From: Cerioporus squamosus
Taxonomy: Eukaryota > Basidiomycota > Agaricomycetes > Polyporales > Polyporaceae
Assembly: GCA_022592435.1 (NCBI GenBank)
Contig: JABYQS010000401.1
Coordinates: 1-24,805, forward strand
Reading direction: 5' to 3'
Length of the DNA stretch: 24,805 bases
The notes under the pieces were generated by a model. That model was not told where the DNA came from and did no database searches. It saw only the letters and a list, made by a program, of their open reading frames with translations. Shown here piece after piece: positions 1 through 9,340 of the stretch. A program made the translations under genes and the position numbers. Position 1 is the stretch's first letter, and each line of letters begins with the position of its first letter.

Positions 1-755
1 CGACGGCGGGGCAGTCTTCAGCGTGCCTCCTTATATCCGTTTCGCCAAGGATGCTAGCTGTACCGCGGGCGCCCCGCTCCACGCAATGCCGACTCGCTCA
101 GCCAGCGCATACCGACTTCCGACTCCCGAGTCCCGCCCGACAAGGTGTTTGTGGAGCGGACGCTCTCGCGAAGCACGCCGCCCATCTGGCGGGTTGAAAC
201 GGTTCGTGACGAGGTCTTCTCGCGCCACTCTGGGTCACAGAAGGGTTCGGATACGCACATAACGTCGCGACGCTGCACAGCATGCGCTAGCGACCTGTAA
301 GCGAATCCGGCAAAATGGAAATCGTCCGACGGAGACCCCCGTTGTTTGTCGCGGTCAGGTGAGCTCCGCCAGCCATTCCAAGTCTTGACTGATGCGAAGG
401 CTTAGGTTGCCCAGAGATCCGCACTAGACGACGCTGGCTGGGTTCGTCGGCATTGACAGCATGGCCTTCAAAGCGCAAGGGTACGGGGAGCTACACATAA
501 AGAAGGGCAACGGCAAGTGGTCCACTGTGTCGATGATAGTCCATCTTGTATCCACCCGCTTCCGCGGATGACCAAGGTCAAATTGAGGAGGTGAGGGAAA
601 CTCCGCAGCGCCGCCTTGAGAAGAAGAGATCGAGTCACGAGTGGGGCGATCCACCCACGACTCACGAGCGCGTGTGCAGGTGAAGCCAGGCTAGAGCAGT
701 CGATACTCCCGCAGATCTCCAGACGTACTGGGCTCGCAGTGCCAGCCTCTAGTTA
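1..755. other. Gene-free left flank
   Basis: I find no recognisable protein, RNA gene or repeat here. Short open frames exist on both strands, but none shows a conserved motif or a convincing exon-intron structure. The right end abuts the stop codon of the HET-domain gene, so roughly the last 100-200 bases are probably its 3' untranslated region and terminator. That is inference from position only. Confidence 0.4.
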
Positions 756-3050
756 CTAGTACCCTCCCTGCGTGAACGTGAAGCGCGGCGTCGTCCGCAT
801 GCGAAGTATGTTGTGCCCGAGGTGCGCATGAAGGTTAACCGGGCAAGGAGCCCACCATATCATCGTTTCCCTGAGGACGCAAACCTCAGCCACATCCCCA
901 GACAAGGGTGATGCCATGATAAAATAAGACTTACCCCGGACTTGTTGATGTACCGCCGCAAGCATCGAACGGACAAGGCTCGACCTGCGCGAGGCCGGAT
1001 TCGCGTGCACATCACCTTTGAGGAACCTATCCGCGCGCGAAGCCCGCTCAGGTTCGGCCACAGGCTGCTCCTGAACCTCAATGTCCACCGCGAACAGCCC
1101 TCCCCCAGCGGCCTCCGCGCCTGTCGTCCGCGAGCGCACATCCCACTGGCTGAAGGTGAAGGTGAGGGTTCTGCCCACAAACGGGAAAATCATCTGCCGA
1201 CCCGTGCGACCTAGCTGCGGGTCGAGCGCGGTCCACTGGTCGAGGTGCACCTCCCTGCACCAGTAGCACTGACGGCCACTGAGATCGACACCGGCAGACG
1301 ACCCTCGCTTCTTCCATGACGCGTCGACCGTCGCCCATATGTGACGGAGAGGCTGGCTCGGGCTCGACCCGTCACCGCCGGCGTTGTGGAGAGACACGGC
1401 CGGGCGAAGGCAGCACGCGACGCGGAGGCTGAAGGCCTGCTTTGTGCGCTCGTGCGTGAACATCACCTCGAGGGCTTCGTGGGGCAGGACGGCCAACCCG
1501 CCCTGCTGTGACTCAGACAGCGGGCGGTCAGGAGTGTACCCCAGGCGCGCCAGGCGCGCGAGCATATATGGGGGAAAGAAGAGCCTGCAAGGCGCAAGCA
1601 GGGGCCGTGATGCGACCGGGGCTGAGATTCCGCGAAGGTCACCGAAGCCGAACGAGTGCGCGTGGTACACGATGTAGATGACCTGCCAGCCCAACACAAA
1701 GTGCCGCTTCCGCTGTTGGACAGGCTGTTCGTAATGCGCCGCGAGGTGGATGCGGACGTAGCGCGCGGAGCCATACAGTGGGTATGGCCGCCCGATATCG
1801 TGGTACAGGGTATGCACGCCGACGCGGTAGAGCGGGATGCCGCCCACGTTCTCTTGCTCGTGTAGCAAGAGGCCGATCACGCAGCCGTCGGAGCCCTGGC
1901 AGGCCAGGATGGCCACAGCGATCGAGGTGTCGTCGTCCGAGATGCGGATGACAGGCAAGCGCGCGCGGACGCCGTAGCTTGTAACTGCGAACTCGGGGAC
2001 TTCGTGTGGAGGGGAGAGGACTGTTTCGAGTGCGGACGCTTTGGGTTGTGTCATGTTCAGTGCTGCGAGGCTGATCTCTGCAGCAACACCGAGCTGGCGT
2101 ATGGACATCGACTGAACCTCCTCGGACCCATGGAATGCCTGCGGGGTGGAGGCGAGCAGGACCTGACATGCGGGATCTGTCTCTGCGTGGACAGCTTTCC
2201 GAGGATAGTTGGTCCATGGGGCATGCGCGTGCAAGTCTGCGACAGAGACCGAGTGCCCGAGTCTCCACACGAAAAGCGTATGGTCCGGTGACTGCTTCAT
2301 GATCTCCTCCTGGAGGCGTCGGAAAGCCCGTCGGCCCTCACCGTACATGATTGGAATGTTGACACCGAAGATGCCCATGAGCGAATACGCCTCATCCTCG
2401 ATCCTCCTCGTCTCTCGCTGGGACGCCCAGGAAAGACGCTTCGCGGCCGAAATTGAGGAGAGCGGGACCGAAGACAAGAGGACGTCAATGTCGATGCCCG
2501 TCACCTCGCGTATAAGGCCCGGAGCAGCGCACTTGCTGCAAAGGGGCATCCAGTTCTGCGAGAGGAAGACGACGTCGATGGGCGCGATGAGCTCTTGAAG
2601 TGTCCACCCTCGCGTGAACCACCTGCTCTGACGGAATGCGGAGCCAGCGCGCTCGGGGTCGTCGTCGTCCGGGACGTCTTCGAGGAAGGCATAGCACACA
2701 TCCGCGTTCGCGTAGTAGGTGAACATCGAGTTGATCGCTTCCGAGAGCTCGGCGCTGCTCGACTTGTCGATGCAGCAAGTGTCGACCCACACCCATTCGT
2801 ATCCAGCGGCTTCGGCGTAGACGCAGAAGTCGCGGATTTTCGCATCTGCGTGGGAGCGCGGGTTGTCGCCTGCGGAGTGGGCGGTTGTGGGATTTGAAGT
2901 AGAAAAGCGGCTGTAGAGGTGGTGTAGTTCTTTAATGTCCTGGAAGGACTGTTCGGAAGAACTCCATACGTGCGACAGGATTGCGTAGACGATGCCTTCG
3001 GAGCTGCTGTGGTACACAAGCTCGGCCCGATCGGTCCTCAAGAACCACAT
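756..3050 (-). CDS. HET-domain (heterokaryon incompatibility-type) protein
   Basis: Single-exon gene of 764 codons. The N-terminal half carries the HET signature blocks in order: YAILSHVW at about residues 22-29, then WVWVDTCCIDKSSSAELSEA, then RWFTRGWTLQELIAP, then a block with RRIEDEAYSLMGIF followed by the MYGEG motif. HET domains are known from ascomycete allorecognition and programmed cell death, and they resemble TIR-like folds. In basidiomycetes they are abundant, but their role is mostly untested. The C-terminal half (about residue 300 on) is unassigned. I chose the methionine at 3050 because MWFL...YAILSHVW is the usual start in this family. An in-frame methionine at 3119 would add 23 unconserved residues. 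No partner gene such as a NACHT or ankyrin protein lies nearby. The frame is intact, so the gene looks functional. Introns in the C-terminal half cannot be excluded. Confidence 0.88.
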   Translation of the reverse strand: MWFLRTDRAELVYHSSSEGIVYAILSHVWSSSEQSFQDIKELHHLYSRFSTSNPTTAHSAGDNPRSHADAKIRDFCVYAEAAGYEWVWVDTCCIDKSSSAELSEAINSMFTYYANADVCYAFLEDVPDDDDPERAGSAFRQSRWFTRGWTLQELIAPIDVVFLSQNWMPLCSKCAAPGLIREVTGIDIDVLLSSVPLSSISAAKRLSWASQRETRRIEDEAYSLMGIFGVNIPIMYGEGRRAFRRLQEEIMKQSPDHTLFVWRLGHSVSVADLHAHAPWTNYPRKAVHAETDPACQVLLASTPQAFHGSEEVQSMSIRQLGVAAEISLAALNMTQPKASALETVLSPPHEVPEFAVTSYGVRARLPVIRISDDDTSIAVAILACQGSDGCVIGLLLHEQENVGGIPLYRVGVHTLYHDIGRPYPLYGSARYVRIHLAAHYEQPVQQRKRHFVLGWQVIYIVYHAHSFGFGDLRGISAPVASRPLLAPCRLFFPPYMLARLARLGYTPDRPLSESQQGGLAVLPHEALEVMFTHERTKQAFSLRVACCLRPAVSLHNAGGDGSSPSQPLRHIWATVDASWKKRGSSAGVDLSGRQCYWCREVHLDQWTALDPQLGRTGRQMIFPFVGRTLTFTFSQWDVRSRTTGAEAAGGGLFAVDIEVQEQPVAEPERASRADRFLKGDVHANPASRRSSLVRSMLAAVHQQVRGKSYFIMASPLSGDVAEVCVLRETMIWWAPCPVNLHAHLGHNILRMRTTPRFTFTQGGY

Positions 3051-3556
3051 CCTATGGTGGCAATAGTGGTGAGATGAGCTTCGGAGATATTTCAAAACCT
3101 TGACAATGACCAGACTCACTGCAAATACGGGCTAAGCAAGCATTCACCGTGCCATATCCTCGTCCGTTTCTTGGACGACTAATATCGTTGGTTCTGGGGT
3201 TCCCTCCGAGTCGTCGTGGTACAGAGCTAACCTGTGCGAGTCGCTCCAATCTCCTCCTGGCCGTCACGCGCAAGATATGATTCATCAGATCATGGTGTTC
3301 GTATGCCGTACTTGACAGATCTACCCATATATCCGATGCCAAGTCGGGGGCGTCTGGTTACTGTTCTTTGACTGCAGAGAGTCACAGACCGCTACCATGT
3401 TCGGTCCATGTTGGGGAGAATCGTATAAGATCGCGTGTCGATGTGCGCGGACTCGAGTTCCAACGTTCGAAGCAGGCCAGATCGTACTGATACTTGAAGT
3501 TGCAAGTGATCCTACTGTATGTGATCCTTGAACTTCAACCGTTACCGAGTACAGCA
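3051..3556. other. HET gene upstream region
   Basis: This is the presumed promoter side of the leftward HET-domain gene, with no gene recognised. A small inverted repeat TTGAAGTT / AACTTCAA lies around 3490-3540, close to the start of repeat copy A. No clear TATA box was found in the leftward direction. Confidence 0.35.
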
Positions 3557-3766
3557 GGTCCGTGCGTGGGAACAATTCCCACACGCTGAGTATATAGCCC
3601 GTTTGCAAACTTCAGACGATTCTTCCACGATCATACCGCCAATGACGAGAACTCAGGCAACGAGATGAGCACGATAGTCTTCGGACGGTCGGCGTTGATA
3701 TCGCTCGTTCGGCCACCCACCTTGTTACGTTCAAAGGGACGGGCTTGTTCATAGCTGATGGCGTCT
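3557..3766 (+). repeat. Direct repeat copy A (promoter-like head plus 139-bp identical body)
   Basis: Matches 12556-12771 in the same orientation, about 9 kb away. The head (3557-3612) shares GGTCCGTGCGTGGGAA and GAGTATATA but is otherwise diverged. The body 3613-3751 (starting CAGACGATTCTTCC) is identical over 139 bp. After a three-base segment with two substitutions, 12 more bases match (3755-3766). A TATATA motif at 3591 sits 22 bp before the identical body. The body contains ATG codons, including a 29-codon frame that stops at the TAG at 3752-3754. I do not recognise the encoded peptide. It could be the 5' end of a duplicated gene or part of a mobile element. Confidence 0.85.
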
Positions 3767-3799
3767 CAACTCGGTCGTGCTTCGTATGTTTCCTTCCTG

Positions 3800-4294
3800 T
3801 ACAGCTGGCGTCAAAACCAATGCCCGACACGCGAAAGCGCGCATGTCGCGCCAGAAAATGCCCAAAATTCAGAAAATTTCCCGTAGGCCGTACAAGCCCA
3901 AAACTATGAAAAACCAATAAAAGCACCCTATAATCTTCTTGCACGAAGGTTTGACGGTCGTACGCTGGTCTCAGAGGTCGTTTGAGCTCGAGTATGTCGG
4001 ACCAAGAGACCACGTCTGCGGGCGCTTGGACGTCGCACAGCCGCACTCGCCTGTAGCGCCCGTAGACGTGGGGTTTTGGTTGCTCTTGGCCACCTCCATT
4101 CCCCGGATACATCCAGAGTAGAGGTACAAGAAACTATGCTGGTGCGTAGATGAGTGCACCCCGAAGTCGAATGAGGCGAAACGGAGGAGTCAAAGCAGGG
4201 CTGTTGAATTTTCTGAATTTTTCGATTTCTTTTGTCCGTTCGGAGTTCAAACTGCGCATCGGAACGTCGGGCATTGGTTTTGACGCCAGCTGTA
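3800..4294. mobile_element. 495-bp MITE-like element with TA target duplication
   Basis: The two ends are perfect inverted repeats: 3800-3828 and 4266-4294, 29 bp each. The outermost bases read TACAGCTGGCG... and ...CGCCAGCTGTA. If the outer TA is a target-site duplication, the terminal inverted repeats are 27 bp beginning CAGCTGGCG. A second inverted match of 15 bp (AAAATTCAGAAAATT, 3864-3878 versus 4207-4221) lies at nearly symmetric distances from the ends. TA duplications are the hallmark of the Tc1/mariner/pogo superfamily, which includes fungal Fot1-type elements. The small size and lack of a recognisable DDE transposase indicate a non-autonomous element. A 104-codon open frame on the minus strand inside it has no transposase motif I can identify. 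Confidence 0.8.
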
Positions 4295-5451
4295 ATGCCT
4301 TCACCGGTTGTCGTAGGTGTAGAATCACATCCGATTTGCCTTCTTAGACGTGCGCAAGGACTTTGGATCTGCTCAGTGCATTCTGTCCGTGCACTTGGTA
4401 CTTCCGCGCGGTCGTCATTGCCATCGATGGACTCAAGTGTATGCTGACCGTACTATCTCGACTGGTGGATCTCAAGCTTGGAGGTCCAGGAATGACGACT
4501 TCGACTCTATTATACTTACAAGCTCTCGCGACCAGTGCGACCTCCGAGGAGGTCGAGAAGCCAACCCACATCGGTGAGTGGATGTGTCCACGGTCCTGAT
4601 ATGTATGCGTACGCGCACACTGATTGTATGGGTTGATATCTTGCTTCCAGTCTGGATAGGCTCGCGACCACAAGTTTTCGTCCACAGAGATAATCGGACA
4701 ATCGTCCAGCTCTTGGAACTCAATTGAGTCCGGCTAGCACGCGGTACCAACATGTCCGGTAAGCTACCCGCATTCAACGTTGTTTATTGTGTCTGCTCAA
4801 CAGTGGCCTGTGTCGCCACAGCGTACCCCCTACAGACTTCTCCAATATCGACGAGTCCCATGTGTCGCTTGCTCTACTTGCGCGAGTGACCATCCTCCTT
4901 CCATCGATCCTGTCCAAGGCCATATCGCGGGACGGCTTCGGCTCGGCCTGTATAGACCTGCGCTCCATGTGCATGAACCATCGCTGCGCAATTCTACATG
5001 TTCAGCTGCTCTTCCGCGCTGCGAAAATAGGCGTCTTGAGGAGCTTGCGTAGGCTTCGCCGCCTTGGTCTGTTGTTCGAGGAACCGGGTGCATTCAGCCT
5101 GGGTTGACTTAAGCTCCTGTCGGCATTGTTGCAATGCCCACTTTGTCAAGCCTGCAGACAAGCCTCAACGATATGGATTGTATCGCTGAACGCGACTGGT
5201 AGTTAGCTCGCAGTCTGTACTTTAAAACTTGCATCTGCAGTGCCATGGCGGGGCTTATTGACGTCGGCTGGTTCACTTGTCTAGTTCGAATGCGCTCATT
5301 GCTCTGGTTCAGCTCGAGGCTCTGGACCACACTGAAGGGGCCAATCGGAATTGAGTGATTTGGCGCCTGCGAGCCGTTCCGTTTGCAGCCGTCCTGCTCG
5401 ACGCCAACGCCAACTCAGACAGCTTGCACTTGCACCCGTCCCGCTACGACC
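4295..5451. other. Gene-poor spacer before QCR6
   Basis: About 1.15 kb with no gene I can support. Open frames occur on both strands around 4344-4685 and 4787-5107. One donor-like GTGAGT (about 4574) is followed by an acceptor-like TTCCAG (about 4646), but the flanking translations match nothing I recognise. The last 100-200 bases presumably hold the QCR6 promoter. The region just before the start codon is rich in C and A, with no TATA box seen. Confidence 0.35.
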
Positions 5452-6085
5452 ATGAGTCTCTCGTCGTTGTTCTCGTCCGTCTTCTCCGTCGTTCACGCCG
5501 ACGCCCCCGAGGAGAAGGAGGCGCAGGAGCCCCAGGAAGAGTCCCAGAAGGAGGAGCCCCAGGCGGAGGAGGAGGAAGAGGAGGAACCTGAGGATGTATG
5601 TCTCGCGTTCTGTCGTCGAAGACACGTGCTTGGTACTCATACCTCGACTCGCGCACGTAGCCCCTCCCCGCGCTGCAGGAGGAATGCGAGCAGAGCGCCA
5701 AGTGCGCGCCCCTCACCAAGCACTTCGCGCACTGCGAGGAGAAGGTTAACGCTGGCGAGGGCTACAAGGGCGAAGACTGCATTGAGGAATTGTGAGTGCC
5801 ATTCTTCTTCTTTTCGGTGAACGCATGACTGACTGACGGGTTCGCTGCAGTTGTGAGTACGAACTGAGACCTCTACGTCACCGTATGCTGACAGCGGTCG
5901 TGTGCGTTCCCCGCGGTAGACCAGTGAGTATATGCTATCGCTGTTCGGGTGTCCGTGTTTCTGACCGCCTCCACAGCATGATGCACTGCGTCAACGTATG
6001 TTCCCTACTACGCGCTCCTATGGGTGGATACTGACGTCGCCTGCAGGGCTGCGTCGCGCCAAAACTCTTCGCCAAGCTCAAGTAG
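5452..6085 (+). CDS. QCR6: Ubiquinol-cytochrome c reductase hinge subunit (complex III subunit 6)
   Basis: Small acidic subunit of mitochondrial complex III that helps cytochrome c1 interact with cytochrome c at the intermembrane-space face. Six exons are inferred: 5452-5595, 5661-5791, 5851-5852, 5920-5923, 5977-5995 and 6047-6085, giving 112 aa. The N-terminus has an extended Glu-rich tract, as in the family. Then come EECEQSAKCAPLTKHFAHC, DCIEE, a FYHMMHCVN block and a C-terminus APKLFAKLK. The paired cysteines expected for the hinge helices are present. Exons 3 (TT) and 4 (ACCA) are micro-exons. Each has consensus acceptor and donor signals, and introns of 59, 67 and 53 nt surround them. 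Including them keeps the frame and restores a C-terminal block equal in length to the yeast protein. The first acceptor (5660) was preferred over one at 5678 because it yields the family-like PALQEEC. Confidence 0.93.
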
Positions 6086-6672
6086 AGGAGACCCCTAGCT
6101 TAGTTCACTTAGGTGAGTGACGTTGATATCACTCGTCTGTCCCTCCTATTCATATGGCTCTTGCAGTTAGACTAGTCTCGCATGTATGCGCTATGGCGTT
6201 AATGAGACTGCAATCGAACACTCTTGATGGGCTATCCCTTCCTCCTATCAACATAGTCTGCGCGCGCGACACTCATACGCGTTGTCGGGTCACCAACACT
6301 GTCGCCCGCGCCTGCCGGCGCATTGTGAAGACTGCTACTGTCGTCTCGGAGGATGCCTTCGATTTCGATTGGAGTGGCTTACCGACACACTTCGCTGCCG
6401 CTATCTGTGCACCAGTTCGTCCGTGGAAAAGCGGTTGGCCTATTTTGTGCTATGCTCAAAAATACTTCCTCGATACGGAGACGTCAACATACGCAATGCC
6501 AGAGCACCCGCGAGAGTTAAACATGCGCCTCGGGGTCAGTTGATATCCTGCACCTTGATGAGACCGATGAACCTGCATCGCAACGTACTGCACAGCGTCG
6601 AGTTTGGCTTGCAAGCAGCACCCTCTCGACCCGTTCCCTCACGTCCCCGGCTCTGGACGACCGTCGTTTCTC
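6086..6672. other. QCR6 3' region and upstream region of F-box-like gene
   Basis: Contains the presumed QCR6 3' untranslated region and the promoter of the next rightward gene. An open frame from 6154 to 6543 has no recognisable motif and atypical composition, and I do not support it as a gene. No TATA box stands out. Confidence 0.35.
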
Positions 6673-7960
6673 ATGGACAACTCCCTCCTCCCCATCCAAG
6701 TCTGCGAGAACATCATCGATTCGTGCGACTGGAGCTTTGTGGATTACGCGACGCTGCGATGTTGCGGCCTAACCTGCACGGCCTGGCTCCCACGCAGCCG
6801 GCTCAACCTCTACCACAGCGTCAAGCTCATCGGGCCTCACAAGCTCGACCTCTTCCTGCGAACCCTCAAGGCACATCCTTACTTGTTCAACTTTGTGCGC
6901 GAGTTAGAGATCGGATCCTCCGCGGAGCGACCCTACGTCCCGTTCGCGCAAGCCGTTCATGGTGGAGAACCTGCGCAACCTGGAGCAACTGACCTTATGG
7001 CTCGATTGGGACGGCTACCCTCCTCATTTTCACAGGTTTGTGACGCGCTTTCGGGTCCGCACACTGCGCCTCTTTGGGATCTTCAGGTCCACGCGCGACC
7101 TCGTCCAGCTCGTGTGGGCATTCAAGGATCTCCGGTCCCTCGTGGTGGACTGTACTGTTCGCAACAACGTCTTGGGCCCTGAGTTGGGGATCATGCATAT
7201 GGGTCGCTCACGCAGGCTGTCCTTGTGTAACAACCTGACCGATCTGTCATTGCGGTTCTCCGTAAGTAACGATTCGTGTCTAGTGGTCACTATGGCTACT
7301 AACGCTGTCCCAAGGGTTCAGGACCCATCGCCAACTTCCCCTCACCGGGCACGTTCGGGCATTTCGTCGCTCATCTCAAATCGCACTTTGACCGTGCACC
7401 TTCACCTGACGATGAATCTGGTGAGTGTTCGCACTATTCGTGTTATTCGCACTTCGCTGAAGGCTGGCCGTACAGACTTCGCGTGCCTCATGAGCTGCAT
7501 CTCGGACTTCGCCGCCCTGGAGACCCTGGAGATCACCGACGTGCTCGGAGGCCACGCCAACGCGCACATCGGCCTGACATGCAAGGCCGGCTTTCTGACC
7601 CGGCTGCTGGACAGCGTTTGCGCGGATGCCCCACTCCATCGCCTGCACCTCCGTCTGCTTGCGTACGGCGAGCTCCGGCCTGCGCTCCTCTTCGACGAGA
7701 TGCTTACGGATGACGTCCGCGATGCCTTCCAGCGGCATCCTGCGCTCGCGCGGTTTGATCTCACTGTCGAGTGCGCGAGCTCCGAGCAGCCGGGGCAGGA
7801 TCTGTACTCCGCGCTCCAGGTGTGGTTCGCAAATGCGCGGGTCCCTGTGCAGGTACAGCATTCGACGGTCGTGGTCGGTGATGGCGTGGACGCCCGGTAT
7901 AGCTGCACATGGACACCTCCGTTGTCAGCGTACGTTGCGCCGCACCGTCATCTCGACTGA
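6673..7960 (+). CDS. F-box-like / leucine-rich basidiomycete protein (one frame break)
   Basis: Three exons: 6673-7261, 7315-7420 and 7476-7960, about 392 aa after allowing for one frame break. The N-terminus (MDNSLLPIQVCENIIDSCDW, then LRCCGLTCTAWLPRSR) has the layout of the divergent F-box-like proteins that are very numerous in agaricomycetes. The rest has leucine-rich stretches (NLEQLTLWLDW, LRSLVVDC, ALETLEITDVLGG), consistent with an LRR-type substrate-binding part. If it is an F-box protein it would act as an adaptor of an SCF ubiquitin ligase. No substrate is inferable. Coding passes from frame 1 to frame 2 between about 6935 and 6958 (after PYVPFAQA, before MVENLRNLEQ) with no room for a normal intron. 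This means one extra or two missing bases, either a sequence error or a real lesion. Introns of 53 and 55 nt have good signals. Confidence 0.72.
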
Positions 7961-8027
7961 GCGTCCCCGTCGAAGTTCGCTGAGCCGCACGGCACGATGC
8001 CCCGTGTGCGTGTCCGCGCGCTTCACG

Positions 8028-8679
8028 ATGGAGTTCTTGAGCTGGTTCCGCCACCGCCAGCCTGTCCCAGTGCCTCCACCTGATCTCGAGCTACTTCCCA
8101 AGTTGGTGAGTCCAAAAATGCAGTCTGCCTCCGACTCGCACGACGTCCGATTGACTTGCCCTGTCGCTGTAGGGTCTTCATGACGAGGTGTCTCTCCACC
8201 TTCCCGGCCTAACCAAACACAAAGACAGCGCTCTTATACACATCGATTTTCAGCCGAAAACAACACTAGTAGCTCTGACTCGTAAGGAGCCTTCGAGATG
8301 CGGATCCGCCACACCGATATCTCCCTCAGTCCGACAGCCCCGTGCGAGCGGTGCACTTCGAGGTCGAGCTGGTCCGATGTTCACAATCGATCGTCAGTGG
8401 GCATTATACCGACGCCAGCGAGGCTGACATTCAAGCCGGATACGAGGACGAGTACTCTCAAAAGGCGGCCGTGCACTCCCTCGGACGCGGGAACATGTGC
8501 GTACCGCGTGCCGTCCGCGGGCTTATCGTCAAAGTGGCAGAAGAGAGGCACAGCCATCAGTTCTCCGGGAAGATGGTGTGTATCGCTACTTGGAGCCCGT
8601 TCAGGGATCGGTGGTTCCCAGGTATGATAGGTACTTCTGCACTGCGGTAGATCTACGCGACAGGACGGTCCTGCCCTAG
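8028..8679 (+). pseudogene. Kinase-like N-lobe fragment with three one-base frame breaks
   Basis: Two exons (8028-8105, 8173-8679) joined by a 67-nt intron. Reading through needs three frame changes, at about 8290, 8327 and 8563. Each is equivalent to one missing base, and each is fixed by lengthening a C run. Conceptually the product has about 195 residues. Recognisable pieces are LHLPGLTKHKDSALIHIDF, SPVRAVHFEVELVRC, YEDEYSQKAA, LIVKVAEERHSHQF and YRYLEPVQGSVVPRYDRYF. The IVKVAEE segment resembles the kinase beta-3 strand with its lysine. The EPVQGSVVPR motif is shared with the leftward neighbour (KLQGVVAPRCYGYF). The reading ends at TAG 8677-8679, with no C-lobe catalytic motifs found downstream. 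It is either a truncated paralogue fragment or a gene whose breaks are base-calling errors. The nonsense end argues that at least the C-terminus is lost. Confidence 0.62.
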
Positions 8680-9340
8680 TATCCCGCGCGCGTGTTTCCG
8701 AAAGAACCCCAGCAAGTCCAACGGCTTCAGACCCCCGCACCCGCCTTCCGCCAGTCTCTCGCCGACCTTCTCCGTCTCCATAGTGCTCCTGCCTCAGTTT
8801 TCCGGGGCTGTTGCGCAGCAGATTGAGCGTGACAGTCCTCGTCGCGGTCGATAGCGAGACCGTCGACACGAATAGGCGGTCACGCCAGTCCGCGCCTGAG
8901 AATGATTCACATTCTGTCAGGCCGCATCACTCACCAACGGCGGCGGTAGGATGGCTTCTCGCGGAAGTCATCGGAGAGGCGAGGTGGACCTCGCAGGAGA
9001 CGGACGCCGTTGTACGTTAGCGGCAAGCGGGTGCGGGATACCTTCTTCGACCCCCACGACGAAGGGGACCCGATAATGGATTCCTGAGGCGTGAATTCGC
9101 TGTAATGAAGTACCTAATGAATCGGTCTCGATATGCGGCAGTATTGTTACCACGCCGGAGCAGGCGTAGTAAGGTGATTCAATTATAAGCTGTCTACATA
9201 CATGCGCGCGAGTGCTCAAGGTATAAAATTGACGAAACGAGACAGGTCATAGCAGATGAAGGGGCCTACTCCGAGAGTTGAAGGCGCCGCAGAGCAACAG
9301 GAACTGCATGCTCAGTGGGAGGTGACGACACATGTCGTCG
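8680..9340. other. Spacer between kinase-like genes
   Basis: Frame 1 of the upstream fragment continues open for roughly 45 codons beyond the stop at 8677-8679 (ARVFPKEPQQVQRLQTPAPA and on), which could be a decayed extension. After about 8820 I see nothing coding. The right part would contain the 3' untranslated region of the leftward kinase-like gene ending at 9341. Confidence 0.35.

Noticed and set aside
1639..2268. 209-codon Arg-rich open frame inside the HET gene on the same strand
   Set aside because: It is an alternative-frame shadow of GC-rich coding sequence; the HET frame carries the conserved motifs.
3612..4112. 166-codon minus-strand open frame over the MITE and repeat copy A
   Set aside because: It crosses the boundary between two unrelated repeats and has no transposase motif, so it is unlikely to be a gene.
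5296..5640. Leftward leucine-rich open frame
   Set aside because: It is the antisense of the Glu-rich GAG-repeat exon of QCR6, which reads as CTC Leu codons on the other strand.
5792..5976. Single 185-nt intron in QCR6 instead of three introns with micro-exons
   Set aside because: It keeps the frame but drops two residues from a length-conserved block, and it ignores perfect splice signals flanking TT and ACCA. Kept as the alternative to test.
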